From NCBI GenBank assembly GCA_012798185.1, contig JAAZNS010000367.1, positions 1-9,357 of the forward strand: a stretch of DNA of 9,357 bases, read 5' to 3'. The notes under the pieces are model-generated. The model saw only the letters and a program-made list of their open reading frames with translations, had not been told where the DNA came from and made no database searches. Source of the DNA: Chloroflexota bacterium. GTDB lineage: Bacteria > Chloroflexota > Anaerolineae > Anaerolineales > UBA4823. Made by a program: the position numbers and the translations under genes. Shown here piece by piece: positions 5,232 through 9,357 of this stretch (positions within the stretch are counted from its first letter, which is position 1; every line of letters starts with the position of its first letter).

Positions 5232-8200
5232 ATTGTCAATATTTTGGGGTCTAATGTATGCTTTGCCGATAAAGTATAAAAAGTTTCTCTCAATTCAGTG
5301 GATGAAAATCGAGAAATAAGATCACCGATAATTTCATCTGCTCTTTTATATGATTGGTCTGCTTGATTACTTTGTCTGTCAGCCTGATAGATCTTACCGA
5401 GCATTTTATACATTTGCCAGATTTCTCCGGTCAAACCAATTTGATTGGCGATGGAAATGGCATCAAGAACGCTTTTCTCAGCCTCTTTGTATTCATTGAT
5501 AGCATAGCTTAACGCTGCACAGCAAAGGTTGTATGAAACCAAATAGCGCAGGTTATTTCCTACCTTTTGCGAAAATTGGGAGATTTCCCAACGTGCCAGT
5601 TCATAATCTCCACTGTAGATCAAAGCACTTATTTCATATTGACGTTGAAGGTCCATAACAATCAGGGAAGCCGGCGTAGCGCCCCGGTTCTCGATCGCCT
5701 GATGTGCATATTGAATGGCTTCCTGCCAGCTTCCCCGTTTAACGGCGTTCATGCATAACTTGGATATCACATAAGCATAATAATTCTTCGATGGCAACTC
5801 TACAACAATTTCATAGGCTTCTAAAAATTGTTTTTGAGCTTCATCCAATTGATAAAGCGCCTGACATGCCAGCCCATATACATTTTTTGCAAAAAATAAT
5901 AAAGCAGGATTAGGAGACTTGCTGGCTGATAAGACACTTTCTTTAGCGACATGATAGGCTTCTTCATATAACCCCACTTCGATTAACCCATTACCCAGGA
6001 TCAAAGAACTCATTGCCCGAGTCCAGTCATTATTAATCAGCACACCGATCTCCAATGCCTGACGGGCTAATTGAATACCTTCCCTGAGCTTTCCCACATG
6101 CATATAACCCTCAGCTAACTGAGACATGCACGAAGCTTGCATTGCCTGAACACTCATGACCTCAGACGGTGATAAGCCTGCCCAAACATATTGTACTGGA
6201 AAGGGTTTATTAGGCACATCATGTATATTTATCTGTGTATATATTGGAAGAGCTTCTTCAAGCCTCATATTACACTCATCCCAACGACCGGCAAACGATA
6301 ACGCATCTCCTAAGGCATATAATATCCGCGCCGATAATTCGGGAGCATCCAATTGTTTTGCAATTTCAAGCGCCCGTTCTCCATGCTGAATAGCCAAATC
6401 GGGCAGCCAGGAAAATGTTGCCATTTGCGTTAGATTCCATTCTGTTTCAGCAATCATGATGGGATCACCGATCTGTTCCGCAACAACCAGCGCCTGCTCA
6501 ACGTATTGCATGGCTTCTGCTACACTAAACGAATGTTGTGCTGCCAGAATTGCCAAACGGTTGAGAGCTGTCCATTCGAGTTCCTTCTTACGAGTTTCTT
6601 TTGCAAGGTTCAGTAATGTTATGTAAATATTCCGAGCGTTATCCCATTGGGCAATGATTTCATATGCCAGGCTAAGTTTTATATATAACTGCTCAATCAA
6701 ATTGACAGGCACTATGGTTTTTAGCAAAGCAGGTCCCAGGTGTATATCCAGAAGCTGGCGGGCATTCTCGTAATAATAAATTGCATCATTAGGATCAAAC
6801 AATTCCAAAGCATTATTGCCTGCCAATAGACTATATCGAAAGGCTTGTTCTATCTGGTTGGACTTGCGAGCGTGATAAGCTAAATCCGCTGGCAATACAT
6901 TGTATTCTTGAAGGACATGAAAGGCACGCCGATGCAAAACCAGCTTCATGGTCGGAGGGATACTCGCCTGTACCACGGCCTTGATTTTTCCGTGAATGAA
7001 TTGATAAAGAAGATGATCTGTCTCGCCATTATCTGGTATTGATTGAAGTATTCTTCCGTTTATTAATTCTTCCATTGCCAGAAGCGCATTTTCTTCCGGC
7101 GCCTCTGCCACCCGAATAAGCACAGAAAAGGGAATTTGTCTTCCCAAAATGGCAGCAGCACGAGCCAACTCCACTGCGATCGGGCTGAGACGGCTCATAC
7201 GCCATTGCACAATCCTTGATATTCCCGAGGTAAACTCTTGAACAGAATAATCTGCCGAGCCTTCCTGAAGCTCGCGCCAGCCAGGTAATTTTCCTAAGCT
7301 ATCTGGTCTCGTTGGGCTGCCTTTCTCAAGATGCATCTTCATTGTTTCGGTAAGGAGAAGTGGTTGTCCTCCTGTCTCCTCCCATAGCCATGAACTGATC
7401 TGTTCTATCGCATTTTCATGATTAATATTTATTGCCAACGGATCTTTTAATTGCTCGACAAATGAAGAGACATCTTTTCGATCTAATGGATCCAGTTCGA
7501 TTGGCGTGCAGATGACATCCTTGCTAAGGGCTGATAACCAGCTTTTAAAATTCGGAATATCATCGATCGCCTCTTCACGTACCGTAACAATCATAACGAC
7601 AGGGAGACGCTGTCGTGACCAAGAGCGCAGCGCATAACTCAATAAATCCATCGAGGCAATATCCGACCAATGTAAATCTTCCAAAACCCAAATCAAAGGA
7701 GATTCTCGAGCCAATGCGCCAGCCAAACGTGTGATAGCTTCAAACAGAGCTTGCCTGGCTGTGCTTTCATCGGTCACTGGCTGAGGGAGATCGCTAACTT
7801 TAGTGCGTATCTCAGGAAGCAACCGCGCTAACTCAGATAACCACACCTTATCCAGTAATCCGCTAAAAGTGACATTTTCATCCAAGCGAGATCTTAAGGA
7901 TTCCACTACGGGCTGATATGGAACCCGGTTGCTTCCTTCCCAGGCGGTGCCAAATAATATTTCGGCGTTTTGCGTCTCAGCCCAACGCAGGAATTCTTCC
8001 ACCAGCCGAGTTTTTCCAATACCTGCTTCACCGATTACTGCAATAATGCGGCAGCCTGAGTGAAGTGATTCATAATATTCTGTAACGAGCTTGTTGAACT
8101 CATTGGTCCTGCCGACAAAAGGGAACGGATAGGCAGCATCGGGTGCAGCTCTGGCGCCCTTGTAACTTCCCGGTATGACAGCATCCTCGCGCTGTAATTG

Positions 8201-8950
8201 CTGCGCCAAAGACTCTGTCTCTGCTTCGGGCGGAGAATCTATCTCCCTCTCAAGCCGCGAACGGAACTGCTCATAAGTCCGCAAGGAACCGGCTTTATCA
8301 CCCAGCACCCTATAAGCTCTCATCAAACTCCGGCAGGCTTCGTCATTATAGGGATCGTGAGTTAACCAGCGCCTAGCAGTATTGACTGCGCCTAGTTTCT
8401 GCCCACTCGAAAATTGCAAATTGAATAGATGGGCAAGTAACTGGGTAAATTGCCGGTGTAGGCGTTCGCGTTCCGCAATGATCCAATCCTCGAATTCTGG
8501 GCTGCCCCCAAATATAATGCCGCTTAGGAAATCTCCTCGATATAATGCTGATACGCGTTCGAGGGTAAGAATCTGATCCTCGATGCCAGCTGAATCCATA
8601 GATGCTTTTGGTTGAGATATTTCAGCAACCGTCTTCGTAAGAGTTCGCACATCGAAATCAATCTCAGGGGGAATAATCACTGCGATTGTATCTTCATGAG
8701 TGACCAAACACTGGCTAGCATATGAGCCTAACCCTCCCCGTAGATGGGCAAGCGCATTACGCAACGACGCCCGTCCTAAACTCTCATTGCTTTCTGGCCA
8801 TAACAATGAAATTAAAAACTCCCGCGCCTGACGTTTTTGTTCTACACTCAGGTAAGCCAGTAAAGCAAGAGCTTTGGTGGTCTTGAAATGAACTGGTTCA
8901 CCGTCTTTTTTCACTTCTGGGATTCCAAGAAGTCGGATTGCGAGAGTCAT
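5228..8950 (-). CDS. SARP/BTAD-type transcriptional activator with AAA ATPase and TPR tail
   Basis: This 1240-residue cytoplasmic protein is probably a nucleotide- and signal-dependent activator. In order: a winged-helix DNA-binding domain (about 2-100; pattern LLWPES, ASLRNALAHLRGGL at 49-74); a bacterial transcriptional activation domain, BTAD (about 100-255; LYRGDFLSG, EDWIIAERERLHRQF, PYNDEACRSLMRAY); an AAA_16-type ATPase entered by VGR (279-281), with Walker A GEAGIGKT at 307-314 and Walker B LIWVLEDLHW at 419-428; then helical repeats, TPR-like, from about 700 to 1210 (for instance 851-866 and 1077-1089). No LuxR-type helix-turn-helix follows, so DNA binding rests on the N-terminus. 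The ATG at 8950 has a GGAG 11 nt upstream and an in-frame TGA just before it. Neighbours suggest it controls the transporter operon 83 bp downstream. The ligand is unknown; large regulators of this build are frequent in Chloroflexota. Confidence 0.93.
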   Translation of the reverse strand: MTLAIRLLGIPEVKKDGEPVHFKTTKALALLAYLSVEQKRQAREFLISLLWPESNESLGRASLRNALAHLRGGLGSYASQCLVTHEDTIAVIIPPEIDFDVRTLTKTVAEISQPKASMDSAGIEDQILTLERVSALYRGDFLSGIIFGGSPEFEDWIIAERERLHRQFTQLLAHLFNLQFSSGQKLGAVNTARRWLTHDPYNDEACRSLMRAYRVLGDKAGSLRTYEQFRSRLEREIDSPPEAETESLAQQLQREDAVIPGSYKGARAAPDAAYPFPFVGRTNEFNKLVTEYYESLHSGCRIIAVIGEAGIGKTRLVEEFLRWAETQNAEILFGTAWEGSNRVPYQPVVESLRSRLDENVTFSGLLDKVWLSELARLLPEIRTKVSDLPQPVTDESTARQALFEAITRLAGALARESPLIWVLEDLHWSDIASMDLLSYALRSWSRQRLPVVMIVTVREEAIDDIPNFKSWLSALSKDVICTPIELDPLDRKDVSSFVEQLKDPLAININHENAIEQISSWLWEETGGQPLLLTETMKMHLEKGSPTRPDSLGKLPGWRELQEGSADYSVQEFTSGISRIVQWRMSRLSPIAVELARAAAILGRQIPFSVLIRVAEAPEENALLAMEELINGRILQSIPDNGETDHLLYQFIHGKIKAVVQASIPPTMKLVLHRRAFHVLQEYNVLPADLAYHARKSNQIEQAFRYSLLAGNNALELFDPNDAIYYYENARQLLDIHLGPALLKTIVPVNLIEQLYIKLSLAYEIIAQWDNARNIYITLLNLAKETRKKELEWTALNRLAILAAQHSFSVAEAMQYVEQALVVAEQIGDPIMIAETEWNLTQMATFSWLPDLAIQHGERALEIAKQLDAPELSARILYALGDALSFAGRWDECNMRLEEALPIYTQINIHDVPNKPFPVQYVWAGLSPSEVMSVQAMQASCMSQLAEGYMHVGKLREGIQLARQALEIGVLINNDWTRAMSSLILGNGLIEVGLYEEAYHVAKESVLSASKSPNPALLFFAKNVYGLACQALYQLDEAQKQFLEAYEIVVELPSKNYYAYVISKLCMNAVKRGSWQEAIQYAHQAIENRGATPASLIVMDLQRQYEISALIYSGDYELARWEISQFSQKVGNNLRYLVSYNLCCAALSYAINEYKEAEKSVLDAISIANQIGLTGEIWQMYKMLGKIYQADRQSNQADQSYKRADEIIGDLISRFSSTELRETFYTLSAKHTLDPKILTI

Positions 8951-9113
8951 ATATCAAAATGCTCCAGAACATAAAGATTCAAAGGTGTTTTATAAATGCT
9001 CGGCAACCGCAACTTAGTTTTTGCATGTGAGGTATACAGCTTTGTCAATTTAATCTGAATAGTTGCGATATTTTAAACGTAATAATTAAATTAGTATATC
9101 ATTCAAAGAATAA
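8951..9113 (-). promoter_or_regulatory. A+T-rich leader of the regulator gene
   Basis: This stretch must hold the promoter if the regulator is transcribed on its own. Two partial signals are visible on the minus strand: a perfect TTGACA (9048-9043) with only TGCAAA at the proper distance, and TATAAA (8994-8989) without a recognisable -35. CGCAACT (9008-9014) and AGTTGCG (9061-9067) form a 7-bp inverted repeat flanking the TTGACA. A single AAAACACC (8991-8984) resembles half of the repeats found before the aminotransferase operon, but no array of them is present, so autoregulation through the same site is not supported. Confidence 0.35.
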
Positions 9114-9357
9114 CTAGGTGAAAAAACTGCCATAATGTCTAAGAACCATGACCATTGAATCAAAATTTTCGCTCGGTCTTTCCAAGTCTTGTGGTATCCG
9201 CCCATCATCGGCGGAAAAGATAGGCGCAGTTGGTTTGTTAGTCGCAGCTATCAGTGGAAATAGGGCTGGCTTGGCATCGGTGATCTCGCTTGCCAAGCTG
9301 CAAAATGCCTTGGCTTCTATTGGCAAAATTAGCGAAGAGACAGATTTGCTGTGTATC
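9114..9357. other. Right edge: open frames on both strands, no product recognised
   Basis: On the plus strand a frame from ATG 9148 stays open for 70 codons to the window end (it begins MTIESKFSLGLSKSC). It has no clear Shine-Dalgarno; AGGTG at 9116-9120 is too far away. On the minus strand a frame is open from the window end to a TAG at 9116-9114 (ending MVMVLRHYGSFFT), with no ATG at its upstream part. The two overlap with coinciding third codon positions, so at most one is likely real. A minus-strand gene would be co-directional with the regulator, and a plus-strand gene divergent from it. I recognise neither. Confidence 0.3.

Noticed and set aside
5234..5239. Perfect TTGACA at the very end of the regulator gene as -35 of the operon promoter
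   Set aside because: At 16-19 bp spacing there is no -10-like hexamer. The good extended -10 (5193-5188) is about 40 bp away, too far to pair with it.
9043..9048. TTGACA as -35 of the regulator promoter
   Set aside because: The matching -10 position reads TGCAAA, only half of the consensus; kept only as a remark in the leader entry.
1..9357. CRISPR array, tRNA or rRNA genes, insertion sequence, phage or defence genes
   Set aside because: No regularly spaced long repeats, no cloverleaf or rRNA-like stretches, no transposase or terminal inverted repeats, and no nuclease-type genes were seen. The regulator's ATPase is of the transcription-factor kind, not a defence ATPase.

Overview
This window holds one compact, regulated gene block, and every convincing gene reads on the minus strand, so the order of transcription is from high to low coordinates. 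The sequence leans A+T-rich, especially between genes. A 1240-residue regulator of the SARP/BTAD + AAA-type ATPase + TPR kind, beside a CUT1 (MalEFG-type) transporter with a lipoprotein solute-binding component, points to Chloroflexota, perhaps an Anaerolineae-like lineage. That is an inference from architecture only: there is no rRNA or marker gene here.

Layout in transcription order: (1) right edge, 9114-9357: both strands are open to the window end and no product is recognisable. (2) 8951-9113: A+T-rich leader of the regulator. (3) 8950-5228: the large regulator, with a winged-helix DNA-binding domain, BTAD, a P-loop ATPase and a long helical-repeat tail. (4) 5227-5145: a short intergenic control region with three TTAA-type direct repeats spaced 11-12 bp, an extended -10 box 7-8 bp beyond the last repeat, and a strong Shine-Dalgarno. 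(5) 5144-3801: class III PLP aminotransferase, TTG start. (6) 3804-2332: solute-binding lipoprotein, overlapping the previous gene by 4 bp (ATGA). (7) 2325-1378: MalF-like permease, 6 bp after the previous stop. (8) 1381-545: MalG-like permease, again with a 4-bp ATGA overlap. (9) 476-436: a clean intrinsic terminator that closes the operon. (10) 1-435: about 430 bp with no convincing gene.

How it fits together: the spacing, overlaps and single terminator indicate a four-gene operon, aminotransferase-SBP-permease-permease. The regulator lies immediately upstream, and the repeat array at its 3' end is laid out like the direct-repeat binding sites of SARP activators, so the regulator probably switches the operon on. 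No transporter ATPase, glycosidase or sugar kinase is present, so a shared MsmX/UgpC-type ATPase would have to energise the permeases. The unusual element is a class III aminotransferase as first gene of a sugar-type ABC operon. It suggests uptake and transamination of an amino-bearing (or keto) solute, but the substrate cannot be read from the sequence.
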